Shown one piece after another: positions 11,576 through 24,893 of a stretch of DNA of 64,000 nt; within the stretch, counting starts at the first letter, position 1; every line of letters begins with the position of its first letter. The notes beneath the pieces were generated by a model, which saw only the letters and a program-made list of their open reading frames with translations, did not search any database and was not told where the DNA came from. Made by a program: the position numbers and the translations under genes. The DNA comes from Polytrichum commune (Eukaryota > Streptophyta > Polytrichopsida > Polytrichales > Polytrichaceae). The DNA lies in NCBI GenBank assembly GCA_950295325.1, contig OX485803.1:64495554-64559553 (forward strand), read 5' to 3'.

Positions 11576-13599
11576 ATTGCCTTCTGCAAGAGCATCAAGT
11601 GACCATATGTACCCAATTTTAAGGAAACAGGACGTGGAATTGCTCATTACATTGAAGTGCTTGTCTTTTGACCTGATGATGACTATCCTTCTATCTGCGG
11701 TTCAGAATCTAAGTGGCAGGTTTATAAATACACTATGCGCCTTGGCAAATTCTTCACTGAATGAGACGAGATGGCAGATATATTGCAGACTACAAATCCA
11801 AAAGCCTCTCAATCCACCAATAGTTAGCTTGCTTTCACACAGTTGCACAATTTTGCAAAACCCTAAAAAACCACATCCGCACCTCCATTTGAAAATCCCA
11901 TCTCAAACTATGCGTGACAACAAAAGAAAAAAACAACAACTTACTGACAATTTCTAATCACTCCTTTGTAAGTAGCCACACGGAGTTGAGTAGATTTTAC
12001 ACACACAAGTTGGTAGATTCGGTGAGCTTTACAAACCCAGACAAAGTCTAATGCGTTCCCAGAATAAAATGTTGAAATGGGCGACAGGGTTTAGGGTTCT
12101 TCCTCCTATTGGATCATTCCAAAGACTCCATTAGTACAGATCCCTCACGTAATGAAGTCCCCAAATTCATCAGCAAGGACTTGTAATGGCTATTGTAAGC
12201 ATTTTTCCGGGTTAATAGGTAATCGAATGTACACAGAATCTCGTCACTTGATTTGACGGGGGTTTAAGAAAGACGAGAAGCACTAAAATGTGACAATGAT
12301 CCTTCATATCCCTCACATTCTCACTCTGCTTCACGACCAACTGATGTAGAACAAAGGCATTATCGAAATCCCTGAAAAAACATCACCATTTCCCATAGAA
12401 CTCTTGCAATGTGTAAGTTGCACGGGATAGATTCAAAAATAACCAGAAAGTCGGTGGAGGGTACCACTACCTCCGAATGTTGTCGATGTCAACGAACTCT
12501 GACATCCTCCACAACCATGTGCAGATGCTTGCTGCTGCTTGTTGTATCCCGAAAGCCTTCTTCCATTACACCATCGTCTTCACCCTCCGAACAATGCTAA
12601 CCAACTACCCACTCCTCCTACAATAACTACGCTCAGAGCTTTGATGTTGAAACAGGGGATACGCCATATGTGTTTGTGTTATAATATCCATCACCAGATA
12701 CTTAGATGCTCATTCACCGTTCACATCACCTCTACAACGGGATGGAGTCAGTCACTGTTTCCACTAATCAATGTGACACCGAATGCAGTGCATTGCTTGC
12801 TTGATGGTGATCCTGATTCCTCCCTCATTGTCAAGGAAAGTGTTCCAACCGATTTGTTCACCACTGTGGAAGTTTGGGAGGAACCCACCCAACTCAATCC
12901 AACCCACAGTAGGAGCCAATGTCTTAGTGCGATTGGTACAAAAGCTTGACGGAGGAATTGAGATAGTACCGGTATGTATGTACCCAAATGGTTGTTTTCT
13001 AAACTCTTATTAGTAGGCCTGCACCACTGCGTTGAAGCTATGAAGGTGTAGGTTTCAGCGACAGTATCCGGCTACCATGGTCGCAGGCAAGCAGAGTAGC
13101 AAAGAGCCGATTAAAGTAGCTTTAGCCTAACTTGCACAATACACGATGATTGCAATGCATATGCGTACTCCCGATGCGCGTGGACGCGCTTTGCCGCGTG
13201 CACACCGCAAGTTCACGTGGCATCCACGAACCACGGCAGTATTTCTGGTCATCCCAAAATAAGCAACCTAAGTATATCATGACTCCTGTGTGCCTACCTA
13301 TCTATCTATTCAAGTAAGTAAGTTGTAGCTCTTTTCCTCCTCCGTAGAACTCGCACAACCCTGTTGCTGCACGTTTCCATCGCAAACTTTTCTGACCTTT
13401 CGTCGACGATGACCCAAAAATTTACTTCATTGAAGCGCCACAACTTAGCTTCAAAAACTTGGAAAAACTGCATTGCCCGGCTGCACTTCGCTGACCCCGC
13501 CTTTGTTTCTTCGAAGGCTTCAAAAACTTCAACCGCCACGGGGTCGAACCTAACCTACTACCATCGCATGAAGTACATTGTACATAAACTTCGGAGGCA

Positions 13600-14052
13600 T
13601 CCTCATCTTCCCAACACTTCGGAGCTCACTTGCCCCCACAACAAATTGCAAAAGACGCATATAGCAGCCGCCACTAAGTTACCGCCCAATTGTTACAAAT
13701 TTCTGTACTCACCACTAACCTTCACACCACGAACGTCAAAAACTATTTCTTCACTGCGCCACACTTCGAACAGGCTGCCATCGCTGAGATGATTACACAT
13801 TAAAAAAATAAAAACAAAAATGAATTAACCTACTACTACCCTGCACTCCGGAAAACCAACTCAACTGTCGACGTTACTTCGAAGACTCCGAAAACCTCAA
13901 CAACAAAACACTTACCCTTGTCATCATCCCAAGTAATACTTCGGAGCTACACAACAACAAAATTTCAAAAAGACTCAAACAGCCGCCGCCACTAAGTTAC
14001 CGCCCAATTACAAATTCCTCTACTCACCTCACTGACCACCTTCAACACGCCT
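13600..14052 (+). repeat. Two-copy tandem duplication
   Basis: About 13600-13740 and 13918-14052 are direct copies. The clearest shared block is GCCACTAAGTTACCGCCCAA, at 13671 and 13988, flanked in both by CTTCGGAGCT upstream and by TACTCACC with ACCTTCA downstream. The function is unknown and no coding frame is shared. Confidence 0.6.
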
Positions 14053-14879
14053 TGAACCAAAGTTCATATTCCAGTAGTAAATTACGCACGCTTTCAAAAA
14101 ACCCTGGACCCATAAAGGCGGCGGTGCTCGGACGACCCACTAAGCTCCGAAGCTTGCTTAATGAGCTCTTGGAACTGGGAAATATCTTATTACCTATTGC
14201 AAGAGTAGGAAAGAAGAGTGGGCTAAGCTAAGTTAGGTAGCTAGTTTAGCTTGAGTCTGTTCAGTAATGTGAGTTAAGTTAATAAGCTAGGGAGGCGGCC
14301 ACACTCAACAAAGAGCATGGCAGTAAAGATAAGTATCAACAACGTCAATGTTTGCAGGAGTGGCAACAGACACACTAACAGACAGACAGAGATTTGTCAT
14401 AAATGGTGTCATAAATGCAGTTTTGTGGAATTTCCCTTCAACGCCCTTGATGATCATGGAGTCTCTGCAAACTGGTGAAAATTTCACTCGCCCACATATA
14501 TAATTAGTTAATTAGTACTACAACTCGCATTTTGACGAATACTGTAAACGTCTTTCGTGCAAGGAAGTCAGCTTTATTGAGCATTAAGTTAGTAAAACGA
14601 ACATACTGTGCGTTACAAGTTTTATGTAGTACAGCAAATTCAAATGTGTTCTCCTGCCAAATTCCTCTGTGTTAACGTTGCAGTCCATTCGTACGAATAT
14701 GGCCTTTAAGTTCCTCTGGGGTGAGGATACGATACGCCTCCTGAAGCTGGTTAATATTTATATGGATCGACAGAGTCAACTGACAGTCACTCATCATGCG
14801 GGGCATGCATGGATAATGAAATTCTCCATATTTCAAATAATATATAAATCTTATTCTCAGTAAAGAGCCAGTAGTAAGT

Positions 14880-15475
14880 CGGTTCTTCAAGAGCATCGAG
14901 GAACGGACATATGTAATGCTTATCTTTAGCAAACACTAACTAGTAGAGTAGGTCCATAGCTGTTGAAACAACCTAGAAATTGAAACGTGAATTGAGCGGT
15001 CAGAACTCCATAATATAAAGACCTCACTAATTGTTCAGAATGTATTTGTTTGTGATCCATGTATTTCCGTTGTACAAATACTAATATATTAGGATATTTT
15101 ATTAATTAGAAGGTCCGAGGCACCTCACACAGAAAATACATGCACCTCAGTTTCAACCAAGCACGTGCTTTATTTCCTAATTTGAAATAAGAAAGATAAA
15201 CTAAAAAGCATCCTCGATACTATCTTGTAAAGACCTCACTTAAGTATCATTTGGTAGGCGGTGACTAGGGATCTATACTTGCACTAAAACTCTCTCTCGT
15301 CCACTTTGTCCAATATATGAACTATTTGTTCATGCATACGTCACACCGACGTTCCGACTCCTTACCGATCCATCCACGTCCAATAGTCCATAGAGCTCCT
15401 TTGGTGCAAGCCTCACGTATATGTGTCACATGGTCACATGGTGGGACTAAGGATTGGCCAACTCACAAAGTTGGT
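14880..15475 (+). repeat. 5' LTR-like repeat
   Basis: It shares with 18590-18972 a series of blocks in the same order: ACATATGTAATGCT, TTGCACTAAAACTCTCTCT, TATTTGTTCATG, GAGCCTCAC or CAAGCCTCAC with ATATGTGYCA, and CAACTCACAAAG or CGACTCACAAAC at the end. It is about 200 bp longer than the downstream copy because of internal insertions. Confidence 0.6.
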
Positions 15476-16917
15476 GGAGATGTGGGGTATGCCCATGGGC
15501 CAAATGCCAACCATTGGATCAAGATGATCCAAGGGTTGAAAGGAGCATTGTTGGAACATTGAAGACCAATAGTGAAGACCAAGAGATTGGGCTTGATTGA
15601 GAGCTCGAAGAAGCAACATGAAGGATGCAACAATTGACATGAGTACACAACAAACATCAAGAATGAGCAGAGTGATGGTAGCGTTGTCCCAAGGATCTAG
15701 TCGGAGGCATACAATCTCGAGAGTAGGCCACTAGTGATATATCACACCATAGAGGGAATAGGCACTAAAATCTTACTTGCCACTCAAGAAACGCAAAATA
15801 AAATAAAATATTGGCAACATTAACTAGATCCAATGAGAAGAACCTAGTGGGAGGATTGAGGGACGTGTCATGTAGGGGCAAGAAAGAAGGCGAAGGTGAA
15901 CAAATTGAGTCAAAGGTGGAGATTCATGGAGTTGAGAACGTTAGGTAAAAGAGAAGTGATATTGCTAAGAGACGAGGTTCTTGAGCTCTTGGACACCGCC
16001 ATTGCATACATTGTTAGACAAAGTGAGGGAAGGATGCCAAGAGAAAAGAATGAGGGCCTAAAGCAAGGTTGGAATCTTCTAGCTCAATCAAAACATTTGC
16101 AATCTACCCGAACGACATTAGGTTGTCACCAAGGGATCCATGGGTGATCAAAGGCCCAATACTAGATCGAAACCGAATCGACAACAACATATGAGCATGT
16201 AGGCATGCCACTAGCCATGAAGAGGACAATGTTTGAAACTGACCATGTGGAAAAGAGCTAACTTGTACAAATGGTTTGAAGTGGCCATCTTTGAGAGAGA
16301 GGCCTTCTCTCAAGAGGACCTAAGAATTCCGATCTCATCGTGGTGTGATGTTGTCATCCTGCCCACAATACCGAACACTTGCTTACGAAGGTAAGCTCCT
16401 TGGTCCTTATTAAAGAATCTCTACCATGATTAACCGAAACCAACAAAGGGTGATTGTGTGATGAATATAGAGGACAGCGAGGAGGTTGACAATCCATCAC
16501 TAGAGAACTCAGAGGATGAGGAAGAGCAAAAAAATGCCCAAGATGAAGAAAAACAACATGTTGAGGTGCCGGAGGAGACCTTGGAGAAACTCCAGGTGGC
16601 TCTACTCGTGCTTTCACCATGATAACTAAGCATATTTCAATGTTACGGACCAAGTCATGCAAGTGATAATACATGTGGTTGAAGCAGTCTAACAAGTGTG
16701 CACACAAGCAAACTTAAAGACAATATCAACGCCAAAGTCATGAAATTGGCATGGCAATGTCACTCCCATGTTGGTGATTTACTCACCCAAGGGAGGAAGT
16801 CCAACCAATAAAGATACCCGAAAATGCCAGAGATCATGAAACTCATTCTAGTGATGGAGCCATTTGCCAAAATAGGGATTGGATGTACTTGGATCCTTGC
16901 ATACAAATACAACAATG

Positions 16918-17965
16918 AATGGACACAAGTTCATAGTGGTTGCAACTTACTACTTCACAATATGGGTGGAGTTGCAACCACTAGCATTGAAGGATTGTGA
17001 AGTAATTGCACATTCTTCTTCAATTAGATTATGATGCAACACTCTACCACCAAGACATACTTATGGACAATGGACCCGAATTTGGTAATGTATCAATGGG
17101 CATTGATGCCATACAATGAACGTCAAGAATGTCAAAACATGACCGTATCATCCACAATGCAATGGGACTCACTAAGCGGTTTAACATCTCCATGCGTGCT
17201 TTGCTTGAGGGGTTGTACACATCATGGACCATGAAGTTGTCTCATTTCAGAGAGCATTTTTCCATGGTCACACTTCCATGATCTGATTTCTAAAAATTAC
17301 ATTCTTAAAGCCTTTGGGCCCCTACCTAGGTGTAAACCGAACATGGACCAAGAGAAGTGACCATGCACCAAATAATGGATGTGCTTGTTTTTCTTAATAT
17401 ATGTCCAAAAAGGGAAAAATTTGGAAAATTTCTTCATGTTTAACCCTCCCCTTCTTCATCTTCTTCTTCCCTTCTTTCCTTATAACTATGGAAACATTTG
17501 ACAAAAACCACAAAAAAAAACTATTAAAATTTATTAAAACAAGATTTTTGTGTCACGGTGTCCAAACATCTGCCGCAAGAGAACCTCTTTTGCCTCTCCC
17601 AATGCAAAACCCGTTGGACCATGACTGTGGATAATATAGGCCTGAAAATATACCTTTTTGGGACCTCAAGTTCCATGGTCACTCTTACTTCTTCTTTTTC
17701 TTGATACAAATTGAAATGATCCTGAGACGAGTTCAACGACCAATTCAACGACCAATCACATTTTTTTAGAGAAGGAAAGAACAACTTCATGATCCATGAT
17801 GTAAACAACCCTTGAGAAGAACGGGGAATGCGACAACATGTGGAATGAGCTTGTACATGGCATTTGTTTGCTTATCGGATGAGCTCAAGCACGCAATTCT
17901 CACCATTTGAACTACTACATGGACGGAAGCCTACTCTTCCCAGTTACACTAGTCCGCTGAGAGGT
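16918..17965 (+). pseudogene. Integrase remnant of the LTR retrotransposon
   Basis: Three separate fragments match a retroviral-type integrase in order. 16918-17010 reads GHKFIVVATYYFTIWVE, like the family motif around the first catalytic Asp, but that Asp is replaced by Tyr. 17060-17090 reads LMDNGPEFGN, the second catalytic Asp motif. 17864-17960 reads FAYRMSSSTQFSPFELLHG, the C-terminal Ty3/gypsy motif. The fragments are in different frames with stops between them, so no working enzyme can be made. Confidence 0.65.
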
Positions 17966-18589
17966 AAACTTTCTAAGCCAATGACTTTTACTTTTGATGA
18001 CTACATTATTTATTTTGACATGATGTGTTGGGGGGGGGGGGGATGGTGGTGGCTACACATCACAACATTGTATCGCCAATTTGCACACATGAAGAATCAT
18101 GAGAAGCAAGCCAAGTACAATTACAACTTTGACAATGGTGACCTTGTTGCATCATACATGAAAGAGAAGAAATGCAAACAAAAGGGGCAAGTTTAGAGTG
18201 CATGAAAGAGAAGAAATGTGAACGGAAGGGTCGGTTTAGAGCACATTACGCCGGTTTGTGTGCCATCACCAAATTGCACCTAGCTACCAGAGATAAAATT
18301 CTCGGTGGCTCCAGCAAGTGTAGGAGTTGAAGAGTTGTTGTTTCACATGCATTCGAATTGGTGAAGTGTGCACTCAAGAATGATCTCAACAACCTCAATG
18401 TGGTAGGAAGGGCTATGAGTTGGGTCTCAAAATCCATTATAGATTCCAACACACTTTGAAGACATCGTAGGCTTTTCCTTTTGTAGGATTTATCCCACGC
18501 AAGTTGGGTTGGCCATTCGTGAGGTTTTTCAATGCTAGTTGCACTCCTCTTTAGACTCATAAGATACAAAATGTATGCTTATGCTCTCA

Positions 18590-18972
18590 TCTTCTTCAAA
18601 AGGGGTAGCATTACATATGTAATGCTAACCTTTACCAAATACTACGTATTTATATAGGCCAATTATTGTTGGGACATCCTATAAACTGACACTTGGATTG
18701 AACAGTTAGAACTTCGTTACCTAAAGAACCACTCAAGTCTCATCTAGCATGTGTTTGGGAATCTACATTTGCACTAAAACTCTCTCTTTCTCTCTCACTC
18801 ATCCACTCCATCCACTTTGTATTCTATTTGTTCATGTATCCATCTCACCAACGCTCCAACTCCTTGTTGTGTCCTTACAATACATCCAAAGCCAACGGCC
18901 CACGAAGCACCTCTGGTGTGAGCCTCACATACATGTGCCATGTGGTCATAGGCCGACTCACAAACTTAGCAC
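18590..18972 (+). repeat. 3' LTR-like repeat
   Basis: Downstream partner of 14880-15475. It keeps the palindrome-like AGCATTACATATGTAATGCT, the TTGCACTAAAACTCTCTCT block and the terminal GCCGACTCACAAA. Its divergence from the upstream copy points to an old insertion. Confidence 0.6.
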
Positions 18973-19790
18973 AACAACATATCCTAAGTTGATCACAACA
19001 TGATGAAAAGTGCTTTCCTCTTATTATAATTCCGTATATTCTACATCACATGAGTTGTAACCTTCGCTCAAAGGGTGTGTGTTTGATTAATTACACATTG
19101 CCACATGGATGGTCACATGTTCATCCGAGATGAATGCCTTGTTGACATTCTCATTCATTTGTTTTTGGACATTTTCCCATGTTTTGCTTCGCCTTTACTT
19201 GCAAGAAGCTCTACACGAGTTTCCAATGCCCCTTGCAAATCTACACTTGACCATCCATATTGAAATAAATAAAGGTTCTTGCATTTATGACGAGTCACTA
19301 GTTCTAGTGAATATGTAACGGATTATACCATGCCCACACAAAGCCAATTGTTGATCATGGACCCAAAAAAAAGGAGTCCCTCTTGATCGGGAAAATGCAT
19401 ATGTTTCCGTAACTACTGCTACCAGTAAGGATTTGTTGTCTTATTCACAGTAACCTCATTCGATGTAACATACTACAATTTCGCCAATACATACAAGACA
19501 AGAACTCTCCGATCAAGATGGAAACCTTCCCACTCGTGTGGACCAGCCCCTGGCCAGCCATTGGTCCTCGCATGGACATGGTATCAGTTTGTTGTTGTTG
19601 TTGTTGTTGTTGCATGTGCAACAAGCATATCGTTTGCTAGTATGTATAATATTCGTATGCATATAGGAACTGATATTACGAAACCGCACATGCTTCCAAG
19701 TGTGTCATACGTATGCACATAAAAACTGACAGTATGGAAGTTTGTATCGATTGACAGAGGAATGCATGGGTGACGAAAATCTCACCCATG
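18973..19790. other. Intergenic region
   Basis: No gene seen. A (GTT) trinucleotide run lies at about 19591-19613. The short frame at 19109-19318 has no recognisable motif. Confidence 0.4.
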
Positions 19791-20571
19791 CATACTTCAA
19801 TCTCCACAAATACAATTAAAGTATCTCCAGTCAGTTCAGTTCAGTACGTTGAGGGCTTCTCAATCCGAAGAAGCACAAAACAGACAGACAGACGGACATA
19901 GCCTAATTTCCAGCAAAGATTCACAAGAGTAAAAAAAATTAAATCCCTCTCCTAGCTGATTCCCGTCCGTTCACAGTGGTACGATTTGGAGTCTGGAGAG
20001 GATATGAAGTCTGTGTATGGGGACTCATGATGATACTTCAATTTCCTGTGCATACTTCAATCTCCACAAATACAATCAAAGTATCTCCAGTAAGTTCAGT
20101 TCAGTACGTCGAGGGTTTCTCAATCCGAAGAAGCACAAAACAGACAGACAGACAGACAGACAGACATAGCCTAATTTGCAGCAGAGATTCACAAAAGTAA
20201 AAAAAATAAAAAATCCCTCTCCTAGCTGATTCCTGTTCGTTCACAGTGGTACGCTTTGGAGTCTGGAGAGGATACGAAGTCTGTGTATGGGGACTCATGA
20301 TGATACTTCAATTTCCTGTGCATACTTCAATCTCCACAAATACAATTATAGTATCTCCAGTAAGTTCAGTTCAGTACGTCGAGGGTTTCTCAATCCGAAG
20401 AAGCACAAAACAGACAGACAGACAGACATAGCCTAATTTGCAGCAGAGATTCACAAGAGTAAAAAAAATTAAATCCCTCTCCTAGCTGATTCCTGTTCGT
20501 TCACAGTGGTACGATTTGGAGTCTGGAGAGGATATGAAGTCTGTGTATGGGGACTCATGATGATGCGCAAA
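19791..20571 (+). repeat. Three-unit tandem repeat with internal CAGA microsatellite
   Basis: Units start at 19791, 20051 and 20331 with CATACTTCAATCTCCACAAA. Each contains GTATCTCCAG, a variable (CAGA)n run, CATAGCCTAATTT, CCCTCTCCTAGCTGATTCC and GTCTGTGTATGGGGACTCAT. Units are about 260 and 280 bp; the third is partial. High identity shows recent duplication, and (CAGA)n length accounts for much of the unit difference. The short frames in it are repeat translations. Confidence 0.9.
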
Positions 20572-22468
20572 ATTTATACCCATCAACACACACAAGTGCA
20601 GGCATCGAGGTCATCATGGGGTGCATGAATAAATTGATGATGGAGATGTCAGATGAGCTCAACTCTCCCACTGTACGTACGCAGGGAGAAAGCTCGCTAG
20701 AACTCATGATTCACAAACTCGCTCACTCCCATGGGGTTTATAATGATTTGCAGCTTCAAATTTTGGGGGAATTATGTGTATGGGAGCTAGTAGCTAGTAC
20801 ACTAATCTACACTAAATATGGTATTTAGTGTTTGATTATATTTAGTGTTGTTACCACCCTATCATGCTCAACACTACTTTTCAAGTCTTTGATGATTAGT
20901 GTTAGACATAAATGCACTGCCATCTTCCCTACCGTCACCTCCCTTCTCCTTTTATTATTATGATTTTTTTTTCATATCCTTACTAACACTAAATTCGTGC
21001 ATGTAATTTCCACATATTACCATAGTTGATATTTAGTGTTTGAGTTTACATTTAATATTACTTACTTTCATAGGGTTAGTGATATTTAGTGTATGCGTTC
21101 ATATTTAGTGTAGTGCCATTGGTTCTATTTGCCTTGCTCGATACTCATTGTACACCACCCATGTAGAGTCACCAACACTAAATGTAAACCCCCAACATGA
21201 TTTGTCATTCTTTGTAAATTAAAAATTAAAAATGGGCAGTTTAGATTGACAATTTTGCAATTATTGTCGCTAATTAAGTGATTTTCATCTAAATTTTGAT
21301 TATTTATGACAATCTTCAGTACGTAAATGTTAGGATGCAAAATGTACCAGTTTTATTTTAATAATTGGTATGGATTTCATGCGTTATGCCACAAAATAGT
21401 GGGTGAGCAAGAGCATGAGTAGGTAGGGTTTTGGGCAATGGAAGAACTAAACATAAGTCGGGATGACAATATTACTTGTAAACTTGTTCATGAGTAGTGT
21501 TGTTAGAAAATAGACCACAATGACATAAAATACCATATGACACTAAATTCAATGTTTAGTGTACTTAGGTGCTTCACTAGCATTTTTTTCATGACATCCA
21601 AATAAGGTTTTAGTGCAAACCAACACACAAATCACATGAGGGCCGAGGAATCAAGGTGTATGGGTAAAGTCATCCACAACAAAGGTGAAAATGGAGTGAC
21701 CTATGCTATAGCCTCAAAATGATTGTTTTTAGATGATTTGTATCTAGACATGGGGTCATAGACCTTGAATTAGTTTAGAGGGGGTGTGGTTGGAATGTAT
21801 CATCCCTCAACCTATGGAGACTTGTGTATATTCCGGAAGGGGGGGGGACTCTTTGTATTGTGTATGCAATAACGTGAGTGTAAGAAAGGGTATTATTTAA
21901 GGCATTAGCATACATAATATACATACGGGAGAGGTATTACAATTATGTATTATGAACATTGGAAAAGGCTATTAAGAATGTTGAAGTAAAGGTAGATGTA
22001 CACAAGGGGGCCTTGGGGTGTAGAGAAAATATTGACAATAGATGTGTTGGTTTCATCCAATTCACATTTTCATCCATTATTGTCATATGGTAATAGTCCT
22101 CAATGACTACCTTGTCCATTCTTGCTAGGGTGTGCATTTTAGGTTATTACAAACTTGAGGCTTATTGAACACTCATGGGCTCCCTAAATTTTAATTTTAA
22201 TTTCTTTTAATAGTAAATTTTATTATGGCTAAGTTAGTGTGCTCTTGTCTTTGTTTTGCTTGATGGAATCGTTGAGTTACATGCTATGGATAAAAAAATG
22301 TTCAATAACTTTTTTTATTGGATAGCGAAGATGGATTTTACACGTAATAATTGAATATTTAGTTTGAGATTTACATTTTGTATATGTAGTAGAGACATTT
22401 GTTACATTAATGTATTGTATTTAAAATACACAAGTCCATTTTATAGCATGCCGTTAGTATGTGCATAT

Positions 22469-22523
<55 letters not shown>

Positions 22524-23628
22524 TGTTTGTTTTTCTCTATAAACTTCTTGTATCATATGATATATCATAGCAACCCATGCACGTCATTTAGGTATCCAAT
22601 GTAGAGTCCACCCCTGCGTATATATTTTGAGTCCCTTCACACAAGATGGTTGAGTTTGCACATGCGTCACGAAAAGGACCACAAATTATGACCCTAGGGT
22701 GGGTTTACATCAAGTTATGGGTCCAAGAAACTTGGGATTCTAAATACCCTTTATTGTATTGCACTCATGGACTCAAAATTGGACTCAAGGTTGGAATCGA
22801 GCTCAAGGATTGGTTCTCAAACTAGGAAGAGTATTTTCTTGAGTGGGGACCATGGAGATTTGGTGGGAAAGTGTTGTGACATTAGCAACACGTCACTTTT
22901 TCACACCTTGGACCTAAACCCTAGTGTAAAAATCTTCAAGTCCAATTATTTGCTCGTGACCAACAAGATCGCTTAATTTTAAAGTTACTTTGGACCTGGA
23001 CCCTAGCACAAACCCTAGCGTAAACCAAGCATATCTAAAAATGGGAACTTACTTGTCATGTTTGGCAGTGTGTGCCATCCTTTGTATGATTCTGAAAATA
23101 CAAGCATGATATATTGCTTTAGAAAGGCTTTGCATCGAGTTCCTTGTCACTTTAGACCAAAAGAAAAGAAAACGAAAAGAAAACCAACACAAGTATCCTT
23201 ACCGACGTGAATATGAACCCGTTGGCCCTCACTTGCTCGAGAGTCCCCTTGGTACTCTAAGCTTATTTGATTTGAGAGGATAGTAAGTATCAATCATACA
23301 CAAAAGCATAGGGACACTCAATCAAGAATTAGGTACACGTGCGGCTACCTACTACGGTGCAAGTGCTTGCTCTATCATAGCATCCAATTTAGGTCATCTG
23401 ATCTCAAAATTAAAGCAGCATGTATATTGTGTCCAGCAAGGGATAAGAAAAGAGTACTCCCAAGTATGCGGGTGTTATTCGGTTAGTTTCTCTTCATCTC
23501 CATCTTCTAATGAACATATTTACATCTTCATAATTGTGTTACACCAACAAATATATGATGACACTTCAACAAATATATGATGAAACATCAACAATTATGA
23601 TACTGAAAATTTGACCTTCTTTGATGAA
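20572..23628. other. AT-rich intergenic region
   Basis: No gene seen. From 20810 to 21560 the motif ATTTAGTGT and its complement ACACTAAAT recur many times. A tetranucleotide microsatellite lies at 22470-22522. The frame at 20547-20828 shows no domain. Confidence 0.4.
22470..22522 (+). repeat. (GATA)n microsatellite
   Basis: About thirteen uninterrupted GATA/ATAG tetranucleotide units directly after a short ATATAT tract. Confidence 0.95.
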
Positions 23629-23980
23629 GGGCCGGTTCACACTATGGCCAAACTTCAAGAGGAGAAGCGTTTGGACCAATGAAAATGCAGAAATGTCCAA
23701 AGTCCGTCCTCTCGGCCTTCACACTAGAGGCCGAAGTCCAAAAGAGCCTAGGTGGCAGCACTTTTAAGAAGTTATGGCGCCAAGAGTTTGGCCTCTCGAG
23801 CAAAGTTCCGTCGAGCAAAGTTCTGTCGAGAGGCCGAACTTTTTTTCATTAAAATATTCAAAATCTGACAGTGGATTGTTTTAATATACTTTTACAACCC
23901 AAAGGCTTCTCCTCTCGACATAGTTTGGTCCAGAAAAGTGACACTTCTCCTCTCGACTTGGGCATAGTGTGAACCGGCCC
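23629..23980. mobile_element. Small non-coding inverted-repeat element (MITE candidate)
   Basis: The ends are GGGCCGGTTCACACTATG and its reverse complement; inward, an AGAGGAGAAG block also recurs in inverted form (CTTCTCCTCT). The length of 352 bp without a coding frame fits a MITE. The flanking trinucleotides (GAA and TTA) do not match, so the target-site duplication is unproven. The termini resemble, but are not the same as, those of the elements at 24894 and 51820. Confidence 0.6.
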
Positions 23981-24061
23981 TTAGTTTTGGTTGTGGAAAG
24001 TGCACATGTGTTTGAGTCCTTGAATTAGTACATAGGTTGCTTCATTTATGTTGATTATTGA

Positions 24062-24190
24062 GTGTAGAGTAGTTAATGAAATTTAAAGACATAGTCCAGT
24101 CTCTTTAAAACATGTGTCTTTGTGATGTTTGTTCTTAGCTCCACACTTAACCACACATTATTCAACTGTAGGTCCGATTAAGAAAAGTGA
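24062..24190 (+). repeat. Dispersed repeat family B, copy 1
   Basis: It shares GACATAGTCCA, ACATGTGTCTTTGTGATGTTTG and GGT(G)TCCGATTAAGA-like blocks with about 24735-24832 and 29388-29485 (same strand) and with 62795-62960 (opposite strand). No coding potential is visible. Confidence 0.6.
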
Positions 24191-24734
24191 CCGAATGTCG
24201 CACCTTACATATGCTCCGGTCTAAAGTTTTTGACATAAACTGATCGAGTTTTGAGATTTTAAGTGTTTAAGAAAACAAAAGTTTGTTGAAAAGCGAAAAT
24301 GGGGTATTACACATTATCTAATTTCTTAGGAGAAATGGGTAGGTTGAAACTTGTCTAAGGTCGACATGCCTTATTTAAATATTCCTTGGCTCTTCCATGT
24401 GGGAAGAGACTTAGTGATGGTATATGAAACGAGCCAAAAGTTTAGCAACTAATTAGAAGCGGCCATGTATGTGATGTGATTCGGAAGTGTGTAGCGACTC
24501 GTTCTCCAAGTGGAACCCAATTGCAAGTGGTTGTTGATTTCAAGTGGTCTCTAAAATGAGCCGATGTTTGGCCTTGGTCAGACCACCAACTAGGACTCGC
24601 CATGTATGCATGATAATTATAAAGCAAAGCACTCTTGTGACTAGCCACTTGCTGTTAATTACCACCAAACTCATACTACTTGGATTCCTGAGATTAAAAA
24701 ACTTGCGCGTCTACAAATGTATATGAAAAAGCCA

Positions 24735-24832
24735 AGATCCACCCTCTTTTAAACACATGTCTTCATTGGTATATGTTCCTAGATATGAACCTCACCATGC
24801 ACCACTCAAATATAGGTGTCCGATTAAGATAA
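24735..24832 (+). repeat. Dispersed repeat family B, copy 2
   Basis: Partial copy, recognised by ACACATGTCTT, CACCATGCACCACTCAAATA and TAGGTGTCCGATTAAGATAA. Confidence 0.5.
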
Positions 24833-24893
24833 AATACTAAATAACGTCCCCTCACACAACCCCTTTTCAGGCATCACATTGAAATACACCTAA

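Larger units (their letters stand above)
10917..14879. other. Intergenic region with local duplications
   Basis: I see no gene. The first 150-200 bases probably contain the 5' leader and promoter of the minus-strand glycosyltransferase. Two groups of tandem duplications are listed separately. Open frames at 11577-11957, 12409-12949 and 13364-13792 lack recognisable domains. Confidence 0.4.
14880..18972 (+). mobile_element. Decayed Ty3/gypsy-type LTR retrotransposon
   Basis: Two diverged long direct repeats (about 14880-15475 and 18590-18972) enclose 3.1 kb that still reads, in broken frames, as gag/pol sequence. The best evidence is integrase remnants at 16918-17010, 17060-17090 and 17864-17960, in the order expected of a + strand element. 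No complete frame survives, and I could not identify a clean primer-binding site or target-site duplication. LTR boundaries are approximate. Confidence 0.6.

Noticed and set aside
23629-23980. Assigning the 23629 element to the same MITE family as 24894 and 51820
   Set aside because: Only GGGCC is shared at the ends, the flanking trinucleotides do not match, and the internal sequence differs.
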